From: Phenylobacterium sp.
Lineage (GTDB): Bacteria > Pseudomonadota > Alphaproteobacteria > Caulobacterales > Caulobacteraceae
NCBI RefSeq assembly: GCF_030681155.1
Contig: NZ_JAUXXE010000022.1
Location: forward strand, 1 to 62,583
Length of the DNA stretch: 62,583 bases
Direction of reading: 5' to 3'
Shown: one piece after another, positions 10,143 to 18,956 of the stretch
Layout of the letters: every line of letters starts with the position of its first letter
Numbering within the stretch: the first letter of the stretch is position 1
Program-made: the position numbers and the translations under genes
The notes under the pieces: generated by a model
What the model saw: only the letters and a program-made list of their open reading frames with translations
What the model was told of the DNA's origin: nothing
Databases searched by the model: none

Positions 10143-12596
10143 ATGTTGTTCCTGCGGGAGTATCGAGCTCGGTCGGCGAGGTTGTTCGACCATCTGCCCT
10201 GGGCGATCATGGTCGCCCCCGGTGTGGTCCTGAATAAGGACGGCTCTTTCCAACAGACGCTGGAGTACAGGGGCCCGGACCTGGCGAGCGCCTCGGAGAC
10301 GAGCCTGGTCGCCGCGCGAGGACAGCTCAACAACGCTCTGCGCCGCCTGGGCTCGCGCTGGTGCCTCCATTTCGAGGCGGCGCGCGCGCCGTCCCGCTCC
10401 TATCCGCTCGCCGCCTATCCAGATCCCGTCAGCCACCTCGTCGATGAGGAACGCCGATCGGTCTTCGAGCGAGTCGCCGCCCATCATGAGAGCCGCTACT
10501 ACCTGACCTTCACCTATCTTCCGCCCGAGCACGCGATCGGCCGGGCCGAAAGCCTGCTGGTGGAAAACCTTCCGACGGGGCGGGGGGCCGAGGCGCTCTA
10601 CCGCGCCGCGCTTGAGGACTTTGCCGCGGCGGTGGCGGGCGTGGCCGACATCATGGCCGGCCTGATGGCGGAGGTTCACTTTCTAGACGACGCCGAGACC
10701 CTGAGCTTTCTCCACGCCTGTGTCTCGACAAAGCCCCATCGCGTCGAAGCGCCGTCGACGCCGGCCTATCTGGACGCGCTTCTGACCGACGACGACTTCC
10801 ACGGCGGACTCTATCCCCGGCTGGGCGACCACTATCTGCGCACCCTCTCCATCAGGACCTATCCCGCAAATTCCTGGCCGGGGCTGCTTGATGAGCTGAA
10901 CCTGCTGGGGACCTCCTATCGTTGGAGCTGCCGGTTCCTGCCGCTCGACAAGGAGGACGCGCGCCGGGCGGTGACAGCGCTGCGCAAGCGCTGGTTCGCC
11001 AAGCGCAAGGGCGTCATGGCGCTCTTGAAGGAAGCGGTGACCCATGAGCTGTCGGCGCTGGAGGATCCAGACGCCCTGGTGAAGACCGAGGACGCTGACG
11101 CGGCCTTGATGGTGCTTGGCGGCGACGCCGCCAGCCTCGGCTACTTCACCCCCACCCTCACCCTTATGGACACCGACCCCGATCGGCTGGCGATCAAGGC
11201 CCGTGAAGCCGAAGCCGTGATCAATCGGGCCGGCTTCGTGGCCAAGACCGAGGATGTGAACGCGGTCGAAGCCTGGCTCGGAGGATTGCCCGGCCAGGCC
11301 TACGCAGATCTGCGCCGGCCCTTGGTCAGCACCCTGAACCTTTGCGACATGCTGCCGTTATCGGCGGTCTGGCCGGGGCCTCTCGAAAACGCCCACCTCT
11401 CGACCGAATGCGCCAAGCGCGGCCATCGCGGGACTCAGCCGGCGCTGATGCATGCGAGCACGGGCGGGTCGACGCCTTTCCGGCTCGATCTCCATCAGGG
11501 GGATGTCGGCCACACGATGATTGTCGGCCCGACGGGATCGGGCAAGTCGGTCCTGATCAACACCCTGGCGCTTCAGTGGCTGCGATATCCAGACGCCCAG
11601 GTGGTGATGTCCGACAAGGGTCGCAGCGCTCGGGCGCCGACCTTGCTGGTCGGCGGGCGTCACTATGACCTCGGCGCCGAGCACAGCGAGCTCGCTTTTC
11701 AACCGCTCGCCGACATCGACAGTCCCGATCAGCGCGCCTGGGCCCAGGATTGGGTCATCGATCTTCTGAACGCCGAGCACCTGACGGTCACCGCCAGTGT
11801 GAAGGAGGAACTGTGGTCGGCGTTGTGCAACCTCGCCGCCGGCCCTGTCGCCCAGCGCACCCTCACCATGCTCTCGGCCACCGTCCAGGATCAGGCGGTC
11901 AAGGCCGCCCTGGCCCCATATGGACTCGGCGGCCCGTATGGAAGCCTGCTCGACGCCGCCGCGGACACCCTGACCGACGCAGACTGGCAGGCCTTTGAGA
12001 TGGGGCGACTGATGGCGAGCCCCAGAGCAGTCGCGCCGGTCCTGACCTATCTCTTCCGAAACCTGGAACGTCGGTTCGACGGCCGCCCGACCCTCCTGAT
12101 CCTGGATGAAGCCTGGCTGTTCCTGGAATCGACCACCTTCGCCCGCAAGATCCGCGAGTGGCTCAAGACCCTTCGCAAGCTCAATGTCAGCGTGGTCTTC
12201 GCCACCCAGAGCCTGGCCGACATCGACGAGTCTTCGATTTCCGCGGCCCTGATAGAGGGATGTCCAACCTCCATCTTCCTGCCCAATCCCGACGCCCAGA
12301 GCCCGCGGATCGCGGACTTCTACCGTCGCTTCGGGCTCAGCGATCGCCAGATTGAAATCCTCGCCGGCGCGGCGCCCAAGCACGACTACTACTATCGGAG
12401 CGCGGGCGGCGACCGGCTCTTTGAGCTCGCCCTGGGACCCGTCGCGCTCGCCGTTGTCGCCTCGGCCTCGCCCGGCGATCAGGCGCTGATGGACCAGCTG
12501 TTGCGCAGCGAGGGACCGAGCGGGTTCGCGGCTGGTTTTTTCCGCGCCAAGCAATTGCCGGAAGTCGCCGACTACATCGCCGAGGCTCGGGCGTGA
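10143..12596 (+). CDS. trbE: TrbE/VirB4 ATPase of the conjugative type IV secretion system
   Basis: 817 residues, standard length. The N-terminal half matches CagE/TrbE; the C-terminal half is a P-loop ATPase with Walker A VGPTGSGKS at about residues 461-469 and Walker B PTLLILDEAWLFLE at about 647-660, followed by the sensor segment VVFATQSLADID. Powers assembly of the mating channel at the inner membrane. No sign of frameshift or truncation. With trbB absent from this window, this is the only mating-pair ATPase seen. Overlaps the next start by four bases. Confidence 0.95.
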   Translation: MLFLREYRARSARLFDHLPWAIMVAPGVVLNKDGSFQQTLEYRGPDLASASETSLVAARGQLNNALRRLGSRWCLHFEAARAPSRSYPLAAYPDPVSHLVDEERRSVFERVAAHHESRYYLTFTYLPPEHAIGRAESLLVENLPTGRGAEALYRAALEDFAAAVAGVADIMAGLMAEVHFLDDAETLSFLHACVSTKPHRVEAPSTPAYLDALLTDDDFHGGLYPRLGDHYLRTLSIRTYPANSWPGLLDELNLLGTSYRWSCRFLPLDKEDARRAVTALRKRWFAKRKGVMALLKEAVTHELSALEDPDALVKTEDADAALMVLGGDAASLGYFTPTLTLMDTDPDRLAIKAREAEAVINRAGFVAKTEDVNAVEAWLGGLPGQAYADLRRPLVSTLNLCDMLPLSAVWPGPLENAHLSTECAKRGHRGTQPALMHASTGGSTPFRLDLHQGDVGHTMIVGPTGSGKSVLINTLALQWLRYPDAQVVMSDKGRSARAPTLLVGGRHYDLGAEHSELAFQPLADIDSPDQRAWAQDWVIDLLNAEHLTVTASVKEELWSALCNLAAGPVAQRTLTMLSATVQDQAVKAALAPYGLGGPYGSLLDAAADTLTDADWQAFEMGRLMASPRAVAPVLTYLFRNLERRFDGRPTLLILDEAWLFLESTTFARKIREWLKTLRKLNVSVVFATQSLADIDESSISAALIEGCPTSIFLPNPDAQSPRIADFYRRFGLSDRQIEILAGAAPKHDYYYRSAGGDRLFELALGPVALAVVASASPGDQALMDQLLRSEGPSGFAAGFFRAKQLPEVADYIAEARA

Positions 12597-12868
12597 GCCC
12601 CGCCCGTCAAGCGCGCGCCTGGGCCAAGCGCCTGTTGGTATCGCCCCGCAAGAGGCGGCGTCTGACCTTGGTCGGCGCGATGTCGCCGGGCGTCTTGATC
12701 GTCGCATTGGCGCCGCAGGTTTCGCAGGACCCCGCATGGCTTGGCCTGGGGCTGCTTCTTTCGATCGGGCCGTTGATCGGGCGTCGCCTCTTCGAGCCGC
12801 GCCTTCCCGCCATGGAGGCTCAAGGCTCCCCGGTCGCCGGCGTGGAGGATCAATCCAATGGCCTTTGA
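12593..12868 (+). CDS. Small two-helix membrane protein between trbE and trbJ
   Basis: 91 residues, GTG start overlapping the trbE stop (GTGA). Basic N-terminus, hydrophobic helix about residues 25-41, a second about 49-65, then a polar tail. The usual trb order has trbJ directly after trbE, so this is an insertion I do not recognise by name. Its end overlaps trbJ by 11 bases, which argues for translational coupling and for a true gene. Inner-membrane location is inferred from hydrophobicity. Confidence 0.65.
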   Translation: MSPARQARAWAKRLLVSPRKRRRLTLVGAMSPGVLIVALAPQVSQDPAWLGLGLLLSIGPLIGRRLFEPRLPAMEAQGSPVAGVEDQSNGL

Positions 12869-13571
12869 TCGACGCAAGTTCCTGCTCGCCGGTGCGATGG
12901 CCCTCGTCGCCGCCTCGTCCGGCTTGCCGGTCGAGGCTCAAGTGGCGGTCTATGACGCCGCCGCGGTGGCCCAGGCTCTACGGCAGGTGTCGCAGGGATT
13001 GCAGCAGATCCAGGCCCTGAAGGATCAGTTGACCCAACAGGCCCAGATGATCGCCAGGCTTGGCGTCGATGTGACCGGCCCCTTGGGCCAGATCGTTTCG
13101 GAGGCGACCGGCCTACTGCAACAGGCTCAGGGGCTCGGCTACCAGGCGGCTGATCTCACCAAGGCCTTCGCCGCCATGTATCCCGATGACTTATCGAAGA
13201 TGTCGGCGAGCAACATCGCCGCGCGGCTCGCCGCCTGGAGCCAGGCGAGCCGCCAGACCCTGCAAGAGGCGATGCAGGTGCAGAGCCAGATCGCCCAGGC
13301 CCAGCCCGCGACCGCGGGCGCCGTTAGCGCGGCGGTCACGGCCAGCCAGAATGCTGCGGGTCAGACCGCCGCGGTCCAGGCCACCAACCAGCTCCTGGCC
13401 GTGCTCTCCACCCAGTTCATGCAGCTCCAGACCCTGCTCATCACCCAGGCCCGCCAGGGCGAGACGGCAGAAGCCGAGAGGAGAGCGCTGGTGGCTAAGG
13501 CCGAGGCTGATCGTCAACGCAACTCAGTCGTGACCCGCCCGCCCCGTCGGTTCACGAAGGAGACCCTCTAG
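12858..13571 (+). CDS. trbJ: TrbJ, VirB5-like mating-pair protein
   Basis: 237 residues. A twin-arginine-like or Sec signal at the N-terminus (RRKFLLAGAMALVAASSG), then VAVYDAAAVAQALRQVSQG and long coiled-coil helices rich in Gln/Ala (QGLQQIQALKDQLTQQAQ), typical of TrbJ/VirB5. Periplasmic, likely at the pilus tip. The C-terminus RNSVVTRPPRRFTKETL is nearly repeated at the end of the next protein. The stop overlaps the following GTG by one base. Confidence 0.9.
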   Translation: MAFDRRKFLLAGAMALVAASSGLPVEAQVAVYDAAAVAQALRQVSQGLQQIQALKDQLTQQAQMIARLGVDVTGPLGQIVSEATGLLQQAQGLGYQAADLTKAFAAMYPDDLSKMSASNIAARLAAWSQASRQTLQEAMQVQSQIAQAQPATAGAVSAAVTASQNAAGQTAAVQATNQLLAVLSTQFMQLQTLLITQARQGETAEAERRALVAKAEADRQRNSVVTRPPRRFTKETL

Positions 13572-13771
13572 TGATTTTGCGGTTGGTCTTCGTTTCGCTG
13601 TGCGGCTTGCTCGGCAGTTGCGGGCCGTCAGCCTCAGATGCCGGGCGGGCTCATGAAACCCGCATAAGTGACGCCGAGGCGCAGGCCCTGGTGGAACGTG
13701 CGCAGGAAGCTCGAGAGCGCAACTCTAAGGTCACCCGGCCAAAGCGCCGTTTCACCGACGAGAGCCTCTGA
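13571..13771 (+). CDS. TrbK-like entry-exclusion lipoprotein
   Basis: 66 residues, GTG start. Lipoprotein signal (LVFVSLCGLLGSC, Cys about 17), a helical body, and a C-terminal tail RNSKVTRPKRRFTDESL that matches the tail of TrbJ at 13 of 17 positions. Position between trbJ and trbL is that of trbK, whose product blocks entry of the same plasmid; size and lipobox fit. The shared tail is unexplained and may be a docking signal common to both proteins. Confidence 0.65.
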   Translation: MILRLVFVSLCGLLGSCGPSASDAGRAHETRISDAEAQALVERAQEARERNSKVTRPKRRFTDESL

Positions 13772-13773
13772 GC

Positions 13774-14928
13774 ATGGCCACGGCCTCTCCCGCCGCGATC
13801 GATGAATTCCTGGACCGATTTACGACCTAAGTCGGAAGCGGTTTCGGGCTGATCCAGGGTGATGTGCAGGGGGTTTTTGCCACCCTGATGGTGATCAGTA
13901 TCGGACTGTCGGCGCTGCTCTGGGCGCTAGACGACGGCCACAACGTGCCCGCCGCATTGATCCGCAAAATCCTACTCTTCGGCTTCTTTGCGTGGCTGAT
14001 AACCGGCTGGCGTTCCCTGAGCTTGACCGTCGTCAATGGGTTCGCGGCGCTCGGTCTGAAGGCCGGCGGCGGCGGACTTGGTCTCGCCGATCTGATGCAA
14101 GCGCCGTCGACGATTGTGTCCGACGGCCTGTCCGTGGCCTTCGAACTCCTCAAGTACATCGGCCGTCTGTCGGGTGAGGGGTTGGGCACCGGCTTCTTCA
14201 CTCACTTCGACGCCATCCTGGTCGCCGCTATCGCGGCGGTCGGCATCATGCTGGCCTTCCTGATCCTGGCGGTCGAAATCGCCATCACGATCATCGAGTT
14301 TCACATCGTCACCCTCATCGCCTTCGTGACGGTGCCGTTCGGAATCCTCACCCAGACCGCCTTTCTGTCCGAGCGGGCGATCGGCTACGTCGTCTCGGCG
14401 GGACTGAAATTGATGGCGCTCGCGCTCATCGTTTCGATCGGTGAGAGCGTGTTCACCAGCTACACCGTCTCCGCCGATCCCACCTGGGAGGAGGCCTGCG
14501 GCCTGCTGCTCGCGGCTCTGGTGATGGTCATGCTGGCGCTCAAGATTCCGAGCATCGCCGCGGCCTTGATCACCGGCGGTCCTCAATTGAGCACCGGTTC
14601 GGCGGTCTCCGGCGCCGCGGGTCTGGCCGCCGCGGTCGGCGGCGTGGCGCTCGCCGGGCGGATGGCCGGACTGGGCGGCGCCGGCGTCAAGGCAAGCGCC
14701 GCTTTGCAGGCCTCCAATCCTTCTCCCTCCGGTTCGGCCGCCTCCAGCGCCGGCGGCGGGCCCGGCCGCTCGCCGGGTCCGGCCGGCGGACCAGGCGTCG
14801 CCGGCTATCGCCGCGCCCCAGTCGCAAGCCTCGTGGCCCAGGCGCGGGCCTCGTTTCGCCCCGGGTCCGGCGCGGCCCCGACCAACCCCAAACCCCCTGG
14901 CGGTCCTCCACGCGAGGACGGCGCCTGA
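13774..14928 (+). pseudogene. trbL: TrbL/VirB6-like channel protein with an in-frame stop at codon 19
   Basis: The natural ATG at 13774 gives ASPAAIDEFLDRFTT, then TAA at 13828-13830, then VGSGFGLIQGDVQGVFATL, all in one frame. TrbL proteins have Tyr or a similar residue at this place, so one base change (TAC/TAT to TAA) would explain the stop. The rest is intact: several membrane helices (about 30-260) and a Gly/Pro/Ala-rich C-terminal tail. A GTG at 13864 could restart translation but would lose about 30 residues. TrbL forms the inner-membrane core of the channel. Sequencing error, readthrough and real inactivation all remain possible. Confidence 0.75.
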
Positions 14929-14946
14929 TCCATCGAGGAGGCCCCA

Positions 14947-15633
14947 ATGTTCAACGCCTTCCGGCGTCGGCAGGACCGCTATGGCGATTCAACGCCAATC
15001 GAGACGCCCTACCAGCGCGCCGCCCAGGCCTGGGATGACCGGTTAGGCTCGGCGCGCGTTCAGGCGCGCAACTGGCGAATGATGGCCTTCGCCTGCGCGG
15101 GCCTGGCGGCGGTGGCGATCGGCGGGCTGATCTACGCCCAGCAGAATACGAAGATCGCGACCTATATCGTGCCCGTCGATCGTTATGGCCGGCCAGGGCG
15201 GATCGAGGCGGCTGATCGCATCTACGCGCCCGCCGACGCTGAGAAGGGCTATTTCGTCGCCGACTTCGTCCAGCTGATCCGTTCCAAGAGCACCGATCCG
15301 GTCGTGTTGCGGCAGAACTGGCTCAAGGCTTATGGCTTCGTCGGCGGCGACGCCCAGGCGATGTTGAACCGGCACGCCCGGGAGAACGACCCCTTCGCGC
15401 GGCTGGGTCAGCAGGCGGTGACGGTGGAGATCGTCTCGGTCCTGCCGCGCGGCGGCGACAGCTACCAGGTGCAGTGGCGCGAGACGACGTTCGAGCACGG
15501 CGTCGCCGGCCCGCCGACCCGCTGGACCGGGCTGTTCACCACCACCCTGCGCCAGCCGCGCACCGAGGAACAGCTGCGCGCCAACCCGCTCGGCCTTCTC
15601 ATCACCTCGTTTCAATGGAGCCGCGAACTGTGA
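14947..15633 (+). CDS. trbF: TrbF/VirB8-like inner-membrane protein
   Basis: 228 residues, usual length. Cytoplasmic N-terminus with the TrbF hallmark TPYQRAAQAWDDRLGSARVQ, one membrane helix (about 42-60), and a periplasmic VirB8 domain containing IATYIVPVDRYGRPGRIEAA and VQWRETTFEHG. Nucleates the core complex. GAGGAGG just before the ATG supports the start. Overlaps trbG by four bases. Confidence 0.92.
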   Translation: MFNAFRRRQDRYGDSTPIETPYQRAAQAWDDRLGSARVQARNWRMMAFACAGLAAVAIGGLIYAQQNTKIATYIVPVDRYGRPGRIEAADRIYAPADAEKGYFVADFVQLIRSKSTDPVVLRQNWLKAYGFVGGDAQAMLNRHARENDPFARLGQQAVTVEIVSVLPRGGDSYQVQWRETTFEHGVAGPPTRWTGLFTTTLRQPRTEEQLRANPLGLLITSFQWSREL

Positions 15634-16613
15634 GCCGCCTGCTTGCCGTCAGCCTGGCGATCGGTCTCTGCGTGACCGCGCCGGCTTCATCTCAAACGCG
15701 CGCTCAGGCGCCGGCGTCTGCGTCCGCGCCTGGCCCGGCGCCGCCAGCCGCGGGCGCTCCGCTGCGAGCTGCTCCCAAGCCGGTCACCATTGCGGCGCCC
15801 GCCGCGCCCAAGCCGCGGCCGTCGGGCCGCCGCGGCCCCGGCGCCATTCAGGCGCTCGACACCATCGATCGCGCCAACGCCCAGGCGCGCGATTGGCCAA
15901 GTCCAGGCTCCTACGTCAATTCGGCGATCTACTATGATTACGAGCCGGGCCGGATCTACACGATCCAGACCAGTCCTCGGTTCCTGACCACCATCGCCCT
16001 GCGGCCGGGCGAGCGGCTGATATCCAAGGCCGCGGGCGACACCGTTCGTTGGGTGCTGGGGGAGACACAGGCCGGCGCCGGAGCGGGGGAGCAGGTCATT
16101 ATCTTCGTCAAGCCCATCCGGCCGGACCTGCGCACCAACATAGTGCTGACGACCGATCAGCGGACCTATTTGCTGGACGCGGTGAGCAGCGCCAGCCCCA
16201 CCTTCACCAGCGTGCTGAGCTGGAATTATCCACAGGAACAGGCCCTGGCGGCCGCCGCCCAGCGCGCGGCTCACCTCGCCGCGGAGGCCAAGCCGGCCGG
16301 CGGCGAGGTCCTGCTCGATCACCTCGACTTCAACTACCGCATCGACCTGATCAGGGGCAGGTCGCCTCGCTGGCTGCCGCTCCGGGCGTTCGACGACGGC
16401 GCCAAGACCTTCATCGCCTTTCCGCCGGACCTGGCGACGTCCGAGGCCCCGCCACTGTTCCTTGTCGGCGCGGAAGGACAGGCCGAGTTGGTGAACTATC
16501 GCCTGCAAGGCGGGCACTATGTGGTCGATCGGCTGATCGAGCGCGCCGAGCTGCGGCTGGGCGAAAAGCGGCAGACCATCGTGCGGATCACGCGCACCCG
16601 AGCGCGCTCATGA
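15630..16613 (+). CDS. trbG: TrbG/VirB9-like outer core protein
   Basis: 327 residues from the GTG at 15630, which overlaps the trbF stop. Signal peptide (LLAVSLAIGLCVTAPASS), an Ala/Pro-rich linker to about residue 75, then a VirB9/CagX domain: YYDYEPGRIYTIQTSPRFLT, then IALRPGERLISKAAGDTVRW and, near the C-terminus, YVVDRLIERAELRLGEKRQ. Periplasmic and outer-membrane part of the core complex. Longer than many TrbG because of the linker. Confidence 0.92.
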   Translation: MSRLLAVSLAIGLCVTAPASSQTRAQAPASASAPGPAPPAAGAPLRAAPKPVTIAAPAAPKPRPSGRRGPGAIQALDTIDRANAQARDWPSPGSYVNSAIYYDYEPGRIYTIQTSPRFLTTIALRPGERLISKAAGDTVRWVLGETQAGAGAGEQVIIFVKPIRPDLRTNIVLTTDQRTYLLDAVSSASPTFTSVLSWNYPQEQALAAAAQRAAHLAAEAKPAGGEVLLDHLDFNYRIDLIRGRSPRWLPLRAFDDGAKTFIAFPPDLATSEAPPLFLVGAEGQAELVNYRLQGGHYVVDRLIERAELRLGEKRQTIVRITRTRARS

Positions 16614-17737
16614 GCGACCGCGCTCCCAAGTCTCGCGCCGTCGGCCTGCTGGCGGCGCCGCAGCGACCGATCGCGCGCTACCGGCCGTGGGTTATCGCCC
16701 TTGCCTTGGGGGGCGTGTTGCTGCTGGTCGGGCTCGGCTTCATGGTCGGATTGCGCCCGAAGACCCAGACGGCCGCGGAGCCCGCGCCGCCGCCCGAGGT
16801 GGAGAACGCCGCGGCGGCCGCCGATCTGGATCGGCGCCTGCCCTCGACCTATGACGATCCGCTGGCCCTGCGCTCAGCCGAGAGGGTCGAGGCCCCGGTC
16901 GCCGAAGGGGCGGCGCAGCAGGCGCCGCCCACGCCCGCCGCAGGTCCGGCTCCGGAGCAGACGCGCCGGCTCGAAGAAGTCCGCGCCGCCAACGCCTCCG
17001 CGCTGTTCTTTGGCGGTCCGGTCGCGGCGTTGACGCCGGCTGCGCAGCCGGACTTGCCGCGGGTCGAGGCGAGCGCTCCGGAGCTTGAGGGACGGAGCGC
17101 GAAGGAACGCTTCATCGCCAGGGCCGCGGCCGAGCAGCACCTGTCGCCGCATCTGGTGACCCCTCCGTTGTCCGCCTTCGAGATCAAGGCCGGAACCCTG
17201 ATCTCAGCGGCCCTGGTGACGGGGCTGAGTTCGGATCTGCCGGGGCCGGTGATCGCACAGGTCACCGAGCCGGTGTTCGATCACGCGACCGGCCGGCGCA
17301 TCCTCATTCCGCAGGGAGCCCGCCTGATCGGGCGTTATGACAGCCAGGTGAGCCATGGCCAGGATCGAGCCTTGGTGGTCTGGACCCGGATCGTCTTCCC
17401 CGATGGCCGCAGCTTGAGCATCGGGGCCATGAGCGGCGCCGACGCGGCCGGCGCGGTCGGCCTCGCCGATCAGGTGGACGACCATCTGCCCAGGCTTGCA
17501 CGCGCGATCGGGCTTTCGACGCTGATTTCCATCGGCGGCGCGGCGGCTCAAAACAGCCTGGCCCGCAGTTCCGATAACCTCGTCCTGCAAGACGCCGCGG
17601 GCGGCGTGGCGGCGAGCGCCAGCCAGACAGGTCAACGTGTCGTCGAGCGCGACCTGCAAAGAGCGCCGACCCTGAGGGTCCGGTCCGGCTGGCCTTTGAA
17701 AATCATCGTCGACAAGGACCTCCTGTTTATCGCCTGA
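16610..17737 (+). CDS. trbI: TrbI/VirB10-like core protein
   Basis: 375 residues, ATG overlapping the trbG stop. Short cytoplasmic part, one membrane helix (about 25-45), a Pro/Ala-rich periplasmic linker, and a VirB10 domain starting about residue 180: LSAFEIKAGTLISAALVTGL, FDHATGRRILIPQGARLIG and VVWTRIVFPDGRSLSIG. Spans inner and outer membranes. Last gene of the trb cluster; the next gene begins 140 bases on. Confidence 0.93.
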   Translation: MSDRAPKSRAVGLLAAPQRPIARYRPWVIALALGGVLLLVGLGFMVGLRPKTQTAAEPAPPPEVENAAAAADLDRRLPSTYDDPLALRSAERVEAPVAEGAAQQAPPTPAAGPAPEQTRRLEEVRAANASALFFGGPVAALTPAAQPDLPRVEASAPELEGRSAKERFIARAAAEQHLSPHLVTPPLSAFEIKAGTLISAALVTGLSSDLPGPVIAQVTEPVFDHATGRRILIPQGARLIGRYDSQVSHGQDRALVVWTRIVFPDGRSLSIGAMSGADAAGAVGLADQVDDHLPRLARAIGLSTLISIGGAAAQNSLARSSDNLVLQDAAGGVAASASQTGQRVVERDLQRAPTLRVRSGWPLKIIVDKDLLFIA

Positions 17738-17877
17738 GCCGGCGGCGCATCGACTTGCGCCCCGAGCAGCGCGACGATATGTTCTTGGTTCGTTCTCGCA
17801 AGGCTAGAGCGTGGGCCCAAAGCCTCGGCCTCGTCTGCTAAGGGCGCTAGACCAAGTTTCATCATCGCAGGTCGCCG

Positions 17878-18201
17878 ATGACGCCGAGCCCTGACCTTCC
17901 GATACACAAGATCGACCTGAGCCAGGCCAAGCTCGAAGACGCCCGGCGGTTTCCCGGATGCGTACTCATGCTGGGTTGCGAAATCTGCGGATGGGTCAAG
18001 GGCTATGACGTCGCCAAGATCATCAGCCGCCTCTACGAGTTACGCGACGGAGGATTTCAGACTCCGGTGGCCGATGTCGCGCGCTCGGTGAAGCACCTCT
18101 GTCCAAAGTGCCGGGGCAGGCACTGGAGCACCCACCTCGCATATCCCGCCCATGTCACCGAGCGCGAGAGCAGACGCTTGGCGAACCAGTACCGAAACTA
18201 G
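17878..18201 (+). CDS. Hypothetical protein with two CxxC motifs
   Basis: 107 residues. Cysteines at CEICGW (about residue 34-39) and CPKCRGRHW (about 74-82) could form one zinc-ribbon site with the intervening helices. Ends in a basic, Arg-rich segment. I do not recognise a named family. It is isolated: 140 bases after trbI and convergent with the DUF3606 gene. Zinc binding is inferred from the cysteine pairs. Confidence 0.6.
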   Translation: MTPSPDLPIHKIDLSQAKLEDARRFPGCVLMLGCEICGWVKGYDVAKIISRLYELRDGGFQTPVADVARSVKHLCPKCRGRHWSTHLAYPAHVTERESRRLANQYRN

Positions 18202-18279
18202 TCTCTGTCAGTTGGATAGCCATCGGGGTCGCAGCCGAGTCCCCCTCGCACGCCTGAGCCTCGGAGCTATAAGCGGGCG

Positions 18280-18468
18280 CTAAGATGAGCGAAGCCGAGC
18301 GGCCGCCGCATCCAGGGTCGCGCGGTCATTTCCGTGGTCTCGGATCAGCTTCTCGGCTTCGGCGACGCTCAGACCGTGCTTCTCGGCGAAGTACTTCACC
18401 TCGTAGGGTTCTTCGCCGGAGACGCGGCTTCGATCGGGCTCGCCGCGGTTATTCTTATCGTCCGCCAT
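18280..18468 (-). CDS. DUF3606 family small protein
   Basis: 62 residues from the ATG at 18468, with GGAGGAC at good spacing. Matches DUF3606: an N-terminal DDKNNRGEPDRSRVSGEEPY, then EVKYFAEKHGLSVAEAEKL and a final helix (RDHGNDRATLDAAAARL). Members are small and widespread in alphaproteobacteria; their function is unknown. An exact EcfG promoter lies 91 bases upstream on the same strand, so stress induction is likely. Confidence 0.85.
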   Translation of the reverse strand: MADDKNNRGEPDRSRVSGEEPYEVKYFAEKHGLSVAEAEKLIRDHGNDRATLDAAAARLRSS

Positions 18469-18558
18469 GTGTCCTCCGTGACCCGCAGGTCCCGCCTGGA
18501 CACTCATCGAGACGGGACCTTTGGACTTCCGCCGACGGGCTCATGCCGGCGCCCTTTC

Positions 18559-18583
18559 AACGACCGCCGGGACCTGCCGTTCC
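18559..18583 (-). promoter_or_regulatory. EcfG/SigT-type general stress promoter (exact match)
   Basis: On the minus strand GGAAC (18583-18579), 16 bases, CGTT (18562-18559). It points at the DUF3606 gene starting at 18468. Confidence 0.7.
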
Positions 18584-18601
18584 CTTTCAGGGCTCGTCTG
18601 G

Positions 18602-18805
18602 TCATCGTCCGGCGATGTCGACGATGAAAAGCGTCCCGATCAGCATCGCGGCGAAGCCTATCGCCACCGAGCCCAAATAACGCAGCTTGGATTCAGCCCG
18701 GCGTTGGCGACTTCGCGCTCGCTGACATCGGTTCTGCACGCGTCGCAGTCGAGCGTCCGCGTCCGCACCTTCAGAGCGTTGATTGCGATCAGGTCGGTCC
18801 ATCAT
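18602..18805 (-). CDS. Small protein with one C-terminal membrane helix
   Basis: 67 residues from the ATG at 18805, directly after GGAG (a TTG at 18811 is an alternative). The first 45 residues are Arg/Asp-rich and polar; residues about 46-65 (LGSVAIGFAAMLIGTLFIVD) form one hydrophobic helix. No family recognised. It ends just upstream of the stress promoter serving the DUF3606 gene. Real-gene status rests on composition and the ribosome site. Confidence 0.5.
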   Translation of the reverse strand: MMDRPDRNQRSEGADADARLRRVQNRCQRARSRQRRAESKLRYLGSVAIGFAAMLIGTLFIVDIAGR

Positions 18806-18956
18806 CTCCAACCAACTCCCCCGTCCAGTATCGGGCCTGGACGGGGGCTCTTGGGGGACTGCGCCAGCAACGGACTGGCTGAGCTATGGGACGTTGAATT
18901 CTATTGGTCGTCTGTCGGACGCCCGACCCTCTGCGCAATTCGCTCGAAGAATGAGC

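Noticed and set aside
16226..16234. DnaA box TTATCCACA
   Set aside because: Single copy inside the trbG coding region with no origin features nearby.
17781..17795. Second GTTC-N7-GTTC (LexA-like) site
   Set aside because: 83 bases from the next start; about two such matches are expected by chance in this window, and its context is not promoter-like.
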